DNA of 64,000 nt from JBBROS01 sp965260995 (GCA_965260995.1 CBDHCD010000003.1:1798001-1862000); one strand, 5' to 3'; counted from the first letter of the stretch, positions 54,979 through 64,000 are shown. The notes: generated by a model from the letters alone, not told the origin. Made by a program: numbers and translations.

Positions 54979-55929
54979 ATGCGCTTCGTGACGACCCTGT
55001 CCCGCCTGGCCGTGGCTGGCCTGGCTATGAGCGCGCCCGCCCGCGCCGCCGACCCGTCCTCTTGCCGCACGGTGAACATGTCCGATCCGGGGTGGACCGA
55101 CATCACCTCGACCAACGGGGTCGCCGGGGTGCTGCTGGAAGGGCTGGGCTACAGGCAGAAGGTCTCCACCCTGTCGGTGCCGATCACCTTCCAGTCGCTG
55201 GACAGCGGCAAGCTCGACGTGTTCCTCGGCAACTGGATGCCGGCGCAGAAGAACTTCATCACGCCGTTGATCGACAGCGGCAAGATCGACCTGCTGCGGC
55301 ACAACCTGACGGACGCGAAGTTCACCTTGGCGGTGCCGGCTTACGTGGCCGAGGCGGGCGTGACCAGTTTCGCCGACCTGGAAAAGCACGCCGACAAGTT
55401 CGGCAGCAAGATCTACGGCATCGAACCGGGCGCCCCGGCGAACCAGAACATCCAGAAAATGCTCGACGCCAAGGACTTCGGCCTCGGCGGCTGGAAGCTG
55501 ATCGAATCGAGCGAGCAGGGCATGTTGAGCCAGGTGTCGCGCGACGCGCCGAAGAAGGAGTGGATCGTGTTCCTGGCCTGGGAACCGCACCCGATGAACA
55601 CGATGCTGCCGATCACCTACCTGCAAGGCGGCGACAAGTACTTCGGGCCGAACTACGGCGACACCACGATCAACACGGTGACGCGCAAGGATTACGCCAA
55701 GGATTGCCCCAACGCGGCCCGTTTGTTCAAGCAGCTTCAGTTCTCCGTCCCTATGGAGAACGAGATGATGGTGCTGATCTCGACCAAGAAGCAGACCGGC
55801 GAGGAGGCCGCCAAGCAGTACCTCAAGGCGCACCCCGACCTGCTCGGGCCGTGGCTCGACGGCGTGACGACGCGGGATGGCAAGCCCGGTCTGGCCGCGG
55901 TGAAGGCGGCGCTCGACGTCAAGACCTGA
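54979..55929 (+). CDS. choX: choline ABC transporter substrate-binding protein
   Basis: 316 residues with a signal peptide ending SAPARA. The mature part starts with CRTVNMSDPGWTDITSTNGV; Trp residues in DPGWTD, FLGNWMP and LAWEPHPM are placed as in the aromatic cage of ChoX. AGGAG lies 8 nt before ATG 54979. It completes the ChoXWV transporter, although choW and choV are across the locus in the opposite orientation. Gene is 32 nt after betC and likely in the same transcript. Confidence 0.94.
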   Translation: MRFVTTLSRLAVAGLAMSAPARAADPSSCRTVNMSDPGWTDITSTNGVAGVLLEGLGYRQKVSTLSVPITFQSLDSGKLDVFLGNWMPAQKNFITPLIDSGKIDLLRHNLTDAKFTLAVPAYVAEAGVTSFADLEKHADKFGSKIYGIEPGAPANQNIQKMLDAKDFGLGGWKLIESSEQGMLSQVSRDAPKKEWIVFLAWEPHPMNTMLPITYLQGGDKYFGPNYGDTTINTVTRKDYAKDCPNAARLFKQLQFSVPMENEMMVLISTKKQTGEEAAKQYLKAHPDLLGPWLDGVTTRDGKPGLAAVKAALDVKT

Positions 55930-55935
55930 CCGATC

Positions 55936-57963
55936 TTACTCCGCCACCAACTCGCGGTGGCGGAGCAAGGCGGCCGTGCTGGGCGCGCGGCCGCGGAAGG
56001 CGGCGTAAAGCTCCATCGGGTCGCGCGTGTCGCCGGCAGATAATATCGTGCGGAGGCGGGCGGCGGTGGCCGGATCGAACGGGTCGCCGGCTTCGGTGAA
56101 GGCATCGAAACCATCGGCGTCCAAGACTTCGGCCCAGAGGTAAGAGTAGTAGCCCGCCGCGTAGCCGCCGCCGGCGAACAGGTGCTGGAAGTGCGCCGGG
56201 CGATGGCGCAACCCGATCTCCGGCGGCATGCCGATGCGGGCGAGGCAGTCGGCCTCGAAGCGGTCGAGGTCGAGGGTCTCGGGCGCGGGGTGGGCGTGCA
56301 GCGCCATGTCGATCAGGGCGGAGGACGTGTACTCGACCGTCCCGAAGCCCTGGTTGAAGCCGCGCGTGGCCAACAGGCGGGTGATCAGCGCGTTCGGCAA
56401 GGGTTCGCCGGTATCGTGGTGCCGGGCGTAGCGGCGCAAAGTTTCGGGCAGCGCCATCCAGTGCTCGTAAATCTGGGACGGCAGTTCGACGAAGTCGCGG
56501 CGGACCGAAGTGCCGGACTGGGCGGGGTAGCGCACCTGGCTCAGCAACCCGTGCAGGGCGTGGCCGAACTCGTGGAACAGGGTCTCGGCATCGTCGAAGC
56601 TCAGCAACGCCGGGTCGGCCTTGGCGAAGTTGTTGTTGTTGACGATGATCGGCGACACCGGGCCGTCGAGGTCCTCCTGGTCGCGGTAGCTGCTCATCCA
56701 GGCGCCGGAGCGCTTGTCAGGACGGGCGTAGTTGTCGGCGAGGAACAGGCCGACGTGGCCGTTGCCATCCGTCACCTCATAGGCCCGCACGTCGGGATGA
56801 TAGACGGGCAGGTCCGGGCGGGAGGTGAAGGCGACGCCGAACAACCGGGTCGCGGTGTCGAAGGCGGCGCGCTGGATGTTGGCGAGTTCGAAGTAAGGTT
56901 TCAGCTCGGCCTCATCGAGGTCGAAGTCGGCCTTGCGCACCTTCTCGGCGTAGTAGCGCCAGTCCCAGGGGGCGAGTGCGCCGTTGAAGCCGTCGGCGCG
57001 GGCGGTGGCGAGCAGCCGGTCGCGCTCGGCGGCGGCCTTGCGCTTGGCGGGCGTCCAAACCTCCGCGAGCAGGGCGTCGACGGCGGGCGGCGCGCCGGCC
57101 ATGGTGTCGGCCAGGCGGAACTCGGCGAAGTTCGGGTAGCCGAGCAGCTTGGCCCGCTCGGCGCGCAGGGCGAGGATCTCGGGAATCAAGGGCCGGTTGT
57201 CGTGCTCGCCGGGGTGTGTGCCACGCGCGATCCAGGCCTCGTGGGCGGCTTGGCGCAAGTCGCGCCGGGCGGAGAAGGTCAGGAACGGCTCGATCAGCGA
57301 GCGCGACAAAGTGATGGCGTAGCCGGATAGGCCGCGCTCGGCCGCGGCCTGCGCCGCGCCGTCGCGGACGAACGCGGGCAGGCCGTCGAGGTCGGCCTCG
57401 GCGAGCGGCAGGGTCCAGTCCTTCTCGTCGTGCAGCACGTTCTGGCCGAAGCGGGTGTGCAGGGTCGCGAGGCGCTCGGAGATGGCGGTGAGGCGCGCCT
57501 TCGCCGCGGCGTCGAGCGCCGCGCCGCTGCGAACGAAGCCGAGGTGGGTGCGTTCGAGCAGCCGGCGCTGGTCGGGGGCGAGGTCGAGCGTGTCGCGCCG
57601 GCGGTGAAGGTCGGCGACGCGGGCGAACACCGCCGGGTCAAGCGAGACCTGCATGCCGTGCTGGGCCAGCTTGGGCGACATCTCCCGGTCGAGCGTTTCC
57701 AAGTCTGGGCCGCCCAGGCTGACGACCAGGTTGGAGAACACCCCGCCGACGCGGGCCAGCGCCCGGCCGCTGCGTTCCAAGGCTTCGATGGTGTTGGCGA
57801 AGGTGGCCGGGACCGGGTCGGCGCCGATGGCGGCGATCTCGGCCAAGTGCTCGGCCATCGCGGCGGTGAAGGCGGAGGCGAAGTGCTCCGGCTTGATCCG
57901 GTCGAAGGGAGGAACGCCGAACGGGGTGGTCCAGGGGACGAGGAGCGGGTTGGTCTCGGTCAT
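55936..57963 (-). CDS. M3-family metallopeptidase (oligopeptidase A / Dcp type)
   Basis: 675 residues, cytoplasmic zinc peptidase degrading short peptides. Active site HEFGHALHGLLS with the third ligand further on (EYTSSALIDMALH region lies after NQGFGTVEY). N-terminal FGVPPFDRIKPEHFASAF is typical of the group. ATG 57963 is chosen; a start 36 nt earlier would add residues unlike the family. It ends 6 nt from the choX stop on the other strand, so the two genes converge. Confidence 0.93.
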   Translation of the reverse strand: MTETNPLLVPWTTPFGVPPFDRIKPEHFASAFTAAMAEHLAEIAAIGADPVPATFANTIEALERSGRALARVGGVFSNLVVSLGGPDLETLDREMSPKLAQHGMQVSLDPAVFARVADLHRRRDTLDLAPDQRRLLERTHLGFVRSGAALDAAAKARLTAISERLATLHTRFGQNVLHDEKDWTLPLAEADLDGLPAFVRDGAAQAAAERGLSGYAITLSRSLIEPFLTFSARRDLRQAAHEAWIARGTHPGEHDNRPLIPEILALRAERAKLLGYPNFAEFRLADTMAGAPPAVDALLAEVWTPAKRKAAAERDRLLATARADGFNGALAPWDWRYYAEKVRKADFDLDEAELKPYFELANIQRAAFDTATRLFGVAFTSRPDLPVYHPDVRAYEVTDGNGHVGLFLADNYARPDKRSGAWMSSYRDQEDLDGPVSPIIVNNNNFAKADPALLSFDDAETLFHEFGHALHGLLSQVRYPAQSGTSVRRDFVELPSQIYEHWMALPETLRRYARHHDTGEPLPNALITRLLATRGFNQGFGTVEYTSSALIDMALHAHPAPETLDLDRFEADCLARIGMPPEIGLRHRPAHFQHLFAGGGYAAGYYSYLWAEVLDADGFDAFTEAGDPFDPATAARLRTILSAGDTRDPMELYAAFRGRAPSTAALLRHRELVAE

Positions 57964-58030
57964 CGTGTCATCACGCGGCCGAAGCGGGGCCGGGGTCAAG
58001 GGTTCGGCCCGACACGGGACGCATCCGGCG

Positions 58031-58804
58031 TCACAAGGCCAGATCGAACTGCCCGGCCGGCATCCGTTGCGGTGCGCCGGCGGCGCGGCGGGACTGTTCC
58101 GACTGGGCGGTGAACAGCATGTCCTGGTTGCGGCCGAACTCGCCGGCGGCGACGCGCTCCAAGCTCGCGTCGTCGAGGTCCTGGAACCGACGGCCGCGCA
58201 ACGGGCCGGCGGGCACGCGGATGAGCAGGGCCGGCTGCGCCGACCAGGCCAGCAATCGCTCGACGCTGGCGAGGGCGAGCATGTCGCGCAGGTGGTGCGC
58301 GGTCACGTAGGCGTCCGGCCCGGCGCGATGGGCCGGCAGGCCGGTGGCCCGGTCAAGGCCCTCGGGCCGCCGCCAGTAGCGCAGGCCCTGGTTGGAATGC
58401 GTCGGCGCGTCGGGCCAAAGGCGGAGGGCGCACTTATAGGTGCAGATCCAGCGGGCGCGGTTGCTGAGTTTCGGCAGGCACCAGCGCTGCTCGAAGGCGG
58501 CGCGGTGGGCCGCCAAGGCGAGCACGCCCGGCGGCTGCAGGACACCGGGCGCGGCGTCGGGCCAGGCGGGGGCGTCGGCCACGTCCTCGTCGACGAGGTG
58601 ATGGATGGCGGAGGTCGCCGGTGAGATCGGCGTCGCGGGGTTGATCAGCATCGCGCCCGGGCCGCCGTCCAGCGACCACGCGCCGTCGTCACCTTGAATC
58701 AGGTCCTGCCAGCCAACCTCGACCACCCCGCCGTTGGCGAAGCTGTCACCGGTCGTTTCGAGGTCGATGACGCGAAGTGCATGCGTTGCTGGCATGGTTT
58801 CCAT
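58031..58804 (-). CDS. DEDD-type 3'-5' exonuclease (exonuclease X-like)
   Basis: 257 residues. The exonuclease I motif is LRVIDLETTGDSFANGGVVE (Asp-Glu pair). Later SAIHHLVDEDVADAP and ALAAHRAAFEQRW (exo II Asp/His region) and AHRAGPDAYVTAHHLRDML (exo III) follow in order. It resembles the ExoX/DnaQ-like group acting on single-stranded or damaged DNA ends. METMP start at 58804, or MPATHAL at 58795. Confidence 0.82.
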   Translation of the reverse strand: METMPATHALRVIDLETTGDSFANGGVVEVGWQDLIQGDDGAWSLDGGPGAMLINPATPISPATSAIHHLVDEDVADAPAWPDAAPGVLQPPGVLALAAHRAAFEQRWCLPKLSNRARWICTYKCALRLWPDAPTHSNQGLRYWRRPEGLDRATGLPAHRAGPDAYVTAHHLRDMLALASVERLLAWSAQPALLIRVPAGPLRGRRFQDLDDASLERVAAGEFGRNQDMLFTAQSEQSRRAAGAPQRMPAGQFDLAL

Positions 58805-58953
58805 ATAGTGGCTCAGGCTGTCGGCTCCAGCGCCATCGGCGGTGGCGGGCTTGCTTGAGTCGGCGCATGAAGCATATCAGTCGGCGTGTTGGGCCGCAGG
58901 ATGGCGGCGCGCCCACCGGCCCGGCGGCGTTGAACGCGTGAAGGTGCAGAGCG

Positions 58954-61110
58954 ATGCTGATCATCCCCGCCCAGGCGGGCGAGCGCCAGTCCTGGCCCCT
59001 GGTCGGTTTCGTCCTGGCCTTCATCATGGTCCTCCTCGCGCCCGCCGCGGCGTGGGCCGCCGCGTCGCCTTGGGTCGGGGATGCCCGGGGTGCGGCGCGG
59101 CTGATCACCGCGACCGAGGCGACCGGCTCCGCCAACCGGCTCGACGCGGCGCTGCAGCTTCGGCTCGCGCCCGGGTGGCACACGTATTGGCGCACGCCCG
59201 GCGACGCCGGGTTCCCGGCCACCATTGATTGGAGCGGGTCCGAGAACGTGGCGAAAGCCGAGATCGCGTGGCCCGCGCCGAGCCGGCTGACGATCGAGGG
59301 GCTGGAGAACTACGTCTACGTTAACCAGGCCGTGCTGCCGCTGACCCTGACCGTGATGCGTCCGGGCGAGCCGGTCCGGCTGCGGGCGGCGGTGGACTAC
59401 GCCAGCTGCGACACGATCTGCATCCCTTACCACGCGACTCTGAGCCTCGACCTGCCGGCGGGCCTGGCGACGCCGGGACCGGAAGCGTCCCTGATCGCGA
59501 GAGCGGCGGTGGCGGTGCCCGGTGCCCTGGGTCAAGTCGGGCTGCGGCTGGCCTCCGCTACCGTGTCGGACGCCGTCCAAGGCCGCACCCTGGCGGTGCA
59601 GGTGGCGAGTGAGGCCGGGCCGTTGCGCGCGCCCGACCTGTTCGTTGAAGGCACGCCGTTCAACCTGCCCGCGCCAAGGGTGACGCTCGGTGCCGCGGGA
59701 CGGACGGCGACGCTCGCGGTGCTGCTGCCGCCGGACGCCGCAGGGATGGCCGTCGGACAGAACCTGACGTTCACCGTCGTGGACGGGGCGCGGGCGGCCG
59801 AGTTCGCGGCGACGCCGCTGGCCGGGCCGCCGCCCGAGAGCGGACGCGGCGCGTTGCTGACGATCCTGGGTGCGGCGTTGCTGGGTGGGCTGGTGCTGAA
59901 CGCCATGCCGTGCGTGCTCCCGGTGGTGTCGTTGAAGCTGCTCTCCGTCGCGGCCTACGCCGGGGCGGAACGGCGGCGGGTGCGGCTCGGGCTGGCGGCG
60001 ACGGCCGCGGGAGTGATCGTGTCGTTCCTCGTCATCGCCGGCGCGCTGGCCGGGTTGAAGCTGGCGGGGGCGTCGGTCGGGTGGGGCATCCAGTTTCAGC
60101 AGCCCTGGTTCCTGGCGGCGATGGCGGTGGCGACGACGCTGTTCGCGGCCAGCCTTTGGGAGCTGTTGCCGATCGGGTTGCCGGGCTTCGCCGCGGCGGC
60201 CGGGAACGTGCGGTCGCGCCATGCCACGCTCGACGCGTTCATCGCGGGGGCGTTCGCGACCTTGCTCGCGACGTCGTGCTCGGCCCCGTTCGTCGGCACC
60301 GCGGTCGGCTTCGCGCTGGCGCGTGGCCCGGCGGAGATCATGTTGGTGTTCGCGGCGCTCGGGCTCGGGATGGCCGCGCCGTTGCTGCTGGTGGCGGCGA
60401 TGCCAGGGCTGGCGCGGGTGCTGCCGCGGCCGGGGCCTTGGATGATCGTGCTGCGCCGGATGCTCGGGCTTGCGCTGGCCGGGACGGCGGTGTGGCTGCT
60501 GTGGGTGCTGGCGCAGGTCGTGGGTGCGGTGCCGGCGGCGATCGCGGGGGCCGCGCTCGTGGGACTCGTGGCTGTCCTGCATCAAACGGGGCGGGGCGGC
60601 GGGGCGGGACGGCGGCGCGCGGTGGCCGGGCTGGCAGTGGCGATGGTCGCCGTCGCGGTGCTCGCGCCGTCGTTGGTGGCTCGCCCTCTGGGTTCGCTCG
60701 CGCGTGATGGGGCGCAGTGGCAGGTGTTCAACCTCGAGGCGATCCGGCGCGAGGTTGCGCTCGGCAACACGGTGTTCGTCGACGTGACGGCGGCGTGGTG
60801 CCTGACGTGCAAGGTGAATGAGGCCGCGGTGCTGGACCGGTCGCCGGTCGCGGAACGCTTGCGAACGCCGGGCGTGGTGGCGATGCGGGCGGACTGGACG
60901 CGGCCGGAGCCGCAGGTGACCGGGTTCATGCAGACGTTCGGGCGTTACGGCGTGCCGCTCGCCGTCGTCTATGGCCCGGGCCAGCCGGACGGCGAGCCGT
61001 TGCCCGAGTTGCTGACCTCGGCGGTCGTGCTCGACGCGATCACCCGGGCCGCTGGCCCGGCGCAGACGAACGCGACGCCGCCGGGCCGCGCGTCGCGCGG
61101 CGCCACCTGA
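58954..61110 (+). CDS. DsbD/ScsB-type thiol-disulfide interchange protein
   Basis: 718 residues. Signal/anchor (WPLVGFVLAFIMVLLAPAAAWA), a periplasmic DsbD-alpha-like domain with CDTICIPYHA, eight membrane helices carrying NAMPCVLPVVSLKLLS and ATSCSAPFVGTAVG, and a C-terminal thioredoxin domain with VTAAWCLTCKVNE. It would move reducing power from cytoplasm to periplasm. The first residues (MLIIPAQAGER) come from a palindromic stretch (CCCGCC-CA-GGCGGG, 58971-58984) resembling repetitive intergenic elements of the group, so a later start is possible, but the signal peptide needs the basic residues encoded there. Confidence 0.9.
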   Translation: MLIIPAQAGERQSWPLVGFVLAFIMVLLAPAAAWAAASPWVGDARGAARLITATEATGSANRLDAALQLRLAPGWHTYWRTPGDAGFPATIDWSGSENVAKAEIAWPAPSRLTIEGLENYVYVNQAVLPLTLTVMRPGEPVRLRAAVDYASCDTICIPYHATLSLDLPAGLATPGPEASLIARAAVAVPGALGQVGLRLASATVSDAVQGRTLAVQVASEAGPLRAPDLFVEGTPFNLPAPRVTLGAAGRTATLAVLLPPDAAGMAVGQNLTFTVVDGARAAEFAATPLAGPPPESGRGALLTILGAALLGGLVLNAMPCVLPVVSLKLLSVAAYAGAERRRVRLGLAATAAGVIVSFLVIAGALAGLKLAGASVGWGIQFQQPWFLAAMAVATTLFAASLWELLPIGLPGFAAAAGNVRSRHATLDAFIAGAFATLLATSCSAPFVGTAVGFALARGPAEIMLVFAALGLGMAAPLLLVAAMPGLARVLPRPGPWMIVLRRMLGLALAGTAVWLLWVLAQVVGAVPAAIAGAALVGLVAVLHQTGRGGGAGRRRAVAGLAVAMVAVAVLAPSLVARPLGSLARDGAQWQVFNLEAIRREVALGNTVFVDVTAAWCLTCKVNEAAVLDRSPVAERLRTPGVVAMRADWTRPEPQVTGFMQTFGRYGVPLAVVYGPGQPDGEPLPELLTSAVVLDAITRAAGPAQTNATPPGRASRGAT

Positions 61111-61119
61111 CGGACGCGC

Positions 61120-61959
61120 ATGTCGCTGGATTTCCTGGATCAGGCTCCGGCCGGAGAGGATGGGCGGCCAATCGCCAAGCCAGGCGGGAGTGGGGGCGGG
61201 GCGCTGCACGCCCGGCTGAACGAGCTCTACCACGGACAGACGGCCGCGGCGGTAGCGTTCCGCTTCGCTTGGCTGGCCGTGGATCTGCTGATCATCGCCT
61301 TCTTCATCGTCGCGCCGATCATCCGGGACACGCCCGAGTTCCTGATTCTCGACTACCTGGTGGCGGCGGTGGTGACGATCGACCTCACCGCGCGCGGCAT
61401 CGCGCTCGGCGACTGGCGCGCATTCATCCGACGTCCGAGCACGTGGATCGACTTGTTCGTGCTGGTGACGCTGCTGTTCCCGCAATGGCTGTTCAACCTC
61501 GGTTTCCTACGCATCCTCAAGCTGTGGACGCTGGTGAACAGCGGCGTGTTCTGGACGTCGGTGGCGCGGCGCTACGACAACACGCGGGCCAAGGACGTGA
61601 CGCGCTCGCTGGTGACGCTGCTGACGTTCGTGTTCATCGTCACCGGGTTCGTCTACACGGGCTTCGTCGGCACCGAGAACGGGGTCGATGGCTACTTCGA
61701 CGCGCTCTACTTCACGATCAGCAGCCTGACGACGACCGGCTACGGCGACATCACCTTGCCGGGCACGCGGGGCAAGCTGCTGTCGATCGTCATCATGGTG
61801 GTCGGGATCACCCTGTTCGTGCGGCTGGCGCAGGCGTTGTTCCGGCCGCACAAGGTGCGTTACCGCTGCCTGGCGTGCGGGCTCGGGCTTCACGACCCTG
61901 ACGCGGTCCACTGCAAGGCGTGCGGGGCGCTGATCTGCATCCCGAATGACGAAGCATGA
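61120..61959 (+). CDS. potassium channel with C-terminal zinc ribbon
   Basis: 279 residues. Voltage-sensor-like membrane segments (AWLAVDLLIIAFFIV, FLILDYLVAAVVTIDLTARG, TWIDLFVLVTLLF), two more helices, and the pore with selectivity filter TTTGYGDITLPG. The C-terminus has two CxxC pairs, CLACGLGLHDPDAVHCKACG, a zinc-ribbon-like knuckle that may link subunits. Starts 9 nt after the thiol protein. Confidence 0.9.
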   Translation: MSLDFLDQAPAGEDGRPIAKPGGSGGGALHARLNELYHGQTAAAVAFRFAWLAVDLLIIAFFIVAPIIRDTPEFLILDYLVAAVVTIDLTARGIALGDWRAFIRRPSTWIDLFVLVTLLFPQWLFNLGFLRILKLWTLVNSGVFWTSVARRYDNTRAKDVTRSLVTLLTFVFIVTGFVYTGFVGTENGVDGYFDALYFTISSLTTTGYGDITLPGTRGKLLSIVIMVVGITLFVRLAQALFRPHKVRYRCLACGLGLHDPDAVHCKACGALICIPNDEA

Positions 61960-61987
61960 CGCGCGGCCGACGCGCGAGGAGCGGAGG

Positions 61988-62704
61988 ATGAGCCGCACCC
62001 AGGATGCTCCCGTGCCGGCGCACCCGGCGGTCGACGCCGGGGTGAACGCCGCGATCGCGACCCGGCGCAGCGTGCGCGGCTTCACCGACGAGGCGGTGCC
62101 GCCGGATCTGGTGCGCCACCTGTTGCGGCTGGCCAGCCGCAGCCCGAGCGCCACCAACACGCAACCTTGGCTGGTCCACGTCCTCACCGGCGTGGCCCGG
62201 GCCAGGCTGGTGGAGGAGATCGCCGCCGCCCACGCGGCCGGGGACATTCCAAGCATGGAGTACCCCTACTACCCCGAGACCTGGCCGGAGCTTCACCTCG
62301 GGCGGCGACGGCAGATCGGCTGGGCGCTTTACGGACTGCTGGGCATCGACAAGAGCGACAAGGCGGACATGTCGCGACAGCACGGGCGCAACTTCACCTT
62401 CTTCGGCGCGCCGGTCGGGCTCATCTTCACGGTGCATCGCGACCTGCGCCAGGGAAGCTGGATCGACCTCGGGATGTTCATGCAGTCGATCATGATCGCC
62501 GCGCGGGGCTGCGGCCTGGACACCTGCCCGCAAGCCGCCTTCGCCAGCTATCACGCGATCATCCGCCGGCAGTTGGGCATCGGTGACGAGCAGATCGTCG
62601 CCTGCGGCATGGCGCTGGGGCACGCCGACCCGAACGAGCCGGCGAACCGGCTGGCCTCGCCACGCGAGCCGGTCTCAGGTTTCGCGCGGTTCCACGACGC
62701 GTGA
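61988..62704 (+). CDS. nitroreductase-family FMN protein
   Basis: 238 residues. FMN/phosphate contacts in ATRRSVRGFTDEAVP and SRSPSATNTQPWLVHVL; dimer and flavin residues in GSWIDLGMFMQSIMIAARGCGLD; C-terminal CGMALGHADPNEPANRL. ATG 61988, with AGGAG about 8 nt upstream, is chosen; ATG 61946 overlapping the channel gene is possible. Substrate unknown; reduction of nitroaromatics or quinones is typical. Confidence 0.9.
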   Translation: MSRTQDAPVPAHPAVDAGVNAAIATRRSVRGFTDEAVPPDLVRHLLRLASRSPSATNTQPWLVHVLTGVARARLVEEIAAAHAAGDIPSMEYPYYPETWPELHLGRRRQIGWALYGLLGIDKSDKADMSRQHGRNFTFFGAPVGLIFTVHRDLRQGSWIDLGMFMQSIMIAARGCGLDTCPQAAFASYHAIIRRQLGIGDEQIVACGMALGHADPNEPANRLASPREPVSGFARFHDA

Positions 62705-62767
62705 ACGGCCTCGGTCGAGGCATTCGGGGCTGAGGCGACGGACGGGCGAGGGCGAACTGCCTCGCGA

Positions 62768-63559
62768 TCACTCGAATTGCGGCGAGCGTTTCGTGAGGAA
62801 GGCGTCCACGGCCTCGCGATGATCTGCAGTGGCGTGGGCCAGGGCTTGCATCTGGGCGGCGAGTTCGAGCAACGGCGCTTGGGCCATCTCGCGGCCCTGT
62901 TGCAACAGGCGCTTGGCCATGCGGACGGCGTGGGCCGGGTTGGCGGCGATGCGGGCGGCCAGCTCGCGGACCGTGGGCAGCAGGTCGGCATCCGGGGTGA
63001 CGCGAGACACCAGGCCGCAGGCGAGCGCCGCCTGGGCGTCCAGCGTGTCGCCGGTGAAAGTCATCTCGCAGGCCTTGGAGAAGCCGACGACGCGGGGCAG
63101 CAGCCAAGCGCCGCCGTCGCCGGGGATGATGCCGAGCTTGACGAAGCTCTCGGCGAACGAGGCGGATTCGGCGGCGACGCGAATGTCGCACATGCAGGCC
63201 AGGTCGCAGCCCGCGCCGATGGCCGGGCCGTTGACGGCGGCGATGACCGGCACGTCGAGCTTGGCGAAGGCGAGGGTGATGCGCTGGATGCCGCGGGTGT
63301 AGTAGGCGACCGTGCCGGCGGGGGCGCGGGCGCGGGCTTCGGTTTCCTGCGCCATCGCCCGCAGGTCGCCGCCCGAGGAGAAGGCCCGGCCCGCACCGGT
63401 GAGGATCGCGACGCGAACGCTCCGGTCTCCCCCCAGCCGGTCGAGCGCGGCGACGATGGCGTCGACCACGGCGGCCTCGGAGATTGGGTTGCGCCGTTCC
63501 GGCTGGTTGAGAGTCAAGGTGACGATGCCGCCGTCCTGCTCGTAGAGCACATCGTTCAT
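62768..63559 (-). CDS. enoyl-CoA hydratase/isomerase family protein
   Basis: 263 residues of the crotonase fold. Oxyanion-hole segments are AGRAFSSGGDLRAMA and VNGPAIGAGCDLACMCDIRV; the catalytic-Glu region FVKLGIIPGDGGAWLLPRVVG carries Asp-Gly where classical hydratases have Glu-x-Gly, so the exact activity is open. It lies 9 nt after an acyl-CoA dehydrogenase gene, fitting acyl-CoA degradation. Confidence 0.92.
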   Translation of the reverse strand: MNDVLYEQDGGIVTLTLNQPERRNPISEAAVVDAIVAALDRLGGDRSVRVAILTGAGRAFSSGGDLRAMAQETEARARAPAGTVAYYTRGIQRITLAFAKLDVPVIAAVNGPAIGAGCDLACMCDIRVAAESASFAESFVKLGIIPGDGGAWLLPRVVGFSKACEMTFTGDTLDAQAALACGLVSRVTPDADLLPTVRELAARIAANPAHAVRMAKRLLQQGREMAQAPLLELAAQMQALAHATADHREAVDAFLTKRSPQFE

Positions 63560-63568
63560 GGTGGTTCC

Positions 63569-64000
63569 CTATCGCAACCCGAGGCCGCGGGCGATGATGC
63601 CGCGCAAGATCTCCCGCGTGCCGCCGCGGAGCGAGAACGACGGGGCGTGCATGGTGAGGTAGCCGAGCACGGCCCTGTAGGCGCGCAGGTCGTCGTCGGT
63701 GCCGGCGCGCATCTCGTCGTCCGACGGATCGGGCGGCACCAGGCCGCGGGCGATCTCGGGAATCTCCTGCTCGACCAACGCCCCGAGATCCTTCACCATC
63801 GCCGCTTGCAAGGCCGGGTCTGCGCCGGCGGCGAGCATGCCGGCGACCGAGCGGGACAGGCGGCGCAATACGGCGATGTGCGCCACCAAGCGGCCGACGG
63901 CGACCGCCGCGCGATCGGACGGGCGCTCGCCCAGCACGCGCACCAGCTCGACCAGCAGCGCGAAGGAGGACAGGAACCGCTCGGGGCCGCTGCGCTCGTA
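63569..64000 (-). CDS. acyl-CoA dehydrogenase, C-terminal part (runs off the window)
   Basis: The last 140 or so residues, reading from beyond base 64000 to the stop at 63569. The end SLRGGTREILRGIIARGLGLR is the typical acyl-CoA dehydrogenase C-terminus, where the GGT-x-E(I) segment contacts FAD. The helical bundle upstream fits. Its substrate cannot be told. It precedes the enoyl-CoA hydratase in a likely operon. Confidence 0.88.
   Translation of the reverse strand, partial: YERSGPERFLSSFALLVELVRVLGERPSDRAAVAVGRLVAHIAVLRRLSRSVAGMLAAGADPALQAAMVKDLGALVEQEIPEIARGLVPPDPSDDEMRAGTDDDLRAYRAVLGYLTMHAPSFSLRGGTREILRGIIARGLGLR

Overview
The window is a GC-rich chromosomal segment of an alphaproteobacterium, most likely a member of the Acetobacteraceae or a close Rhodospirillales relative. 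This is inferred from codon use, from the divergent flagellar layout, from a GTTC-N7-GTTC LexA box in front of recA, and from BetI-type boxes at the choline locus. Coding density is high, with many 1-4 nt start/stop overlaps and frequent GTG/TTG starts. No rRNA, tRNA or CRISPR array was seen.

Layout. 1-6657: queuosine-tRNA genes (membrane precursor transporter, queA, tgt, queF, then queG) with an exported protein and fumC. 6693-8235: an exported beta-propeller protein, a ribbon-helix-helix protein and a 59-residue disordered protein. 8288-14860: two divergent flagellar operons (fliP-fliO-small gene leftward; flgB-flgC-fliE-fliQ-fliR-flhB rightward), with a 1.75 kb insertion sequence in the space between them. 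14868-19610: recA with an SOS box, a deaminase, a DUF3072 protein and alaS. 19611-24219: a leftward peptidoglycan-recycling operon (anmK, a GlcNAc-kinase/MurQ fusion, nagA), preceded by decayed remnants of a SIS-domain sugar-phosphate protein and a sodium symporter. 24356-29215: a TetR-controlled RND efflux pump. 29294-31350: a PRC-barrel protein, cytochrome b and a molybdopterin oxidoreductase. 31543-33545: an HWE-type sensor kinase and its receiver protein.

33754-43883 is a complete glycolate/glyoxylate-to-glycerate pathway: glycolate oxidase glcDEF, glyoxylate carboligase, hydroxypyruvate isomerase, tartronate semialdehyde reductase and glycerate kinase. A divergent IclR-type regulator faces it, with palindromes in the shared promoter region. 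43936-45784 is a gene-poor patch with a frameshifted remnant, a DUF4142 protein and AT-richer DNA, followed by a GH26-like glycosidase carrying a CBM60-like domain.

47295-55929 handles choline and choline-O-sulfate: choVW leftward; rightward a BetI repressor fused in frame to betaine-aldehyde dehydrogenase, then betA, betC and choX. BetI boxes lie between the two arms. The rest (55936-64000) holds an M3 peptidase, a DEDD exonuclease, a DsbD/ScsB-type thiol protein, a potassium channel with a zinc ribbon, a nitroreductase, an enoyl-CoA hydratase and the end of an acyl-CoA dehydrogenase.

The most unusual item is the BetI-BetB fusion: one reading frame joins the repressor to the enzyme whose expression it would control. 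It recalls PutA in logic but is made from unrelated parts.
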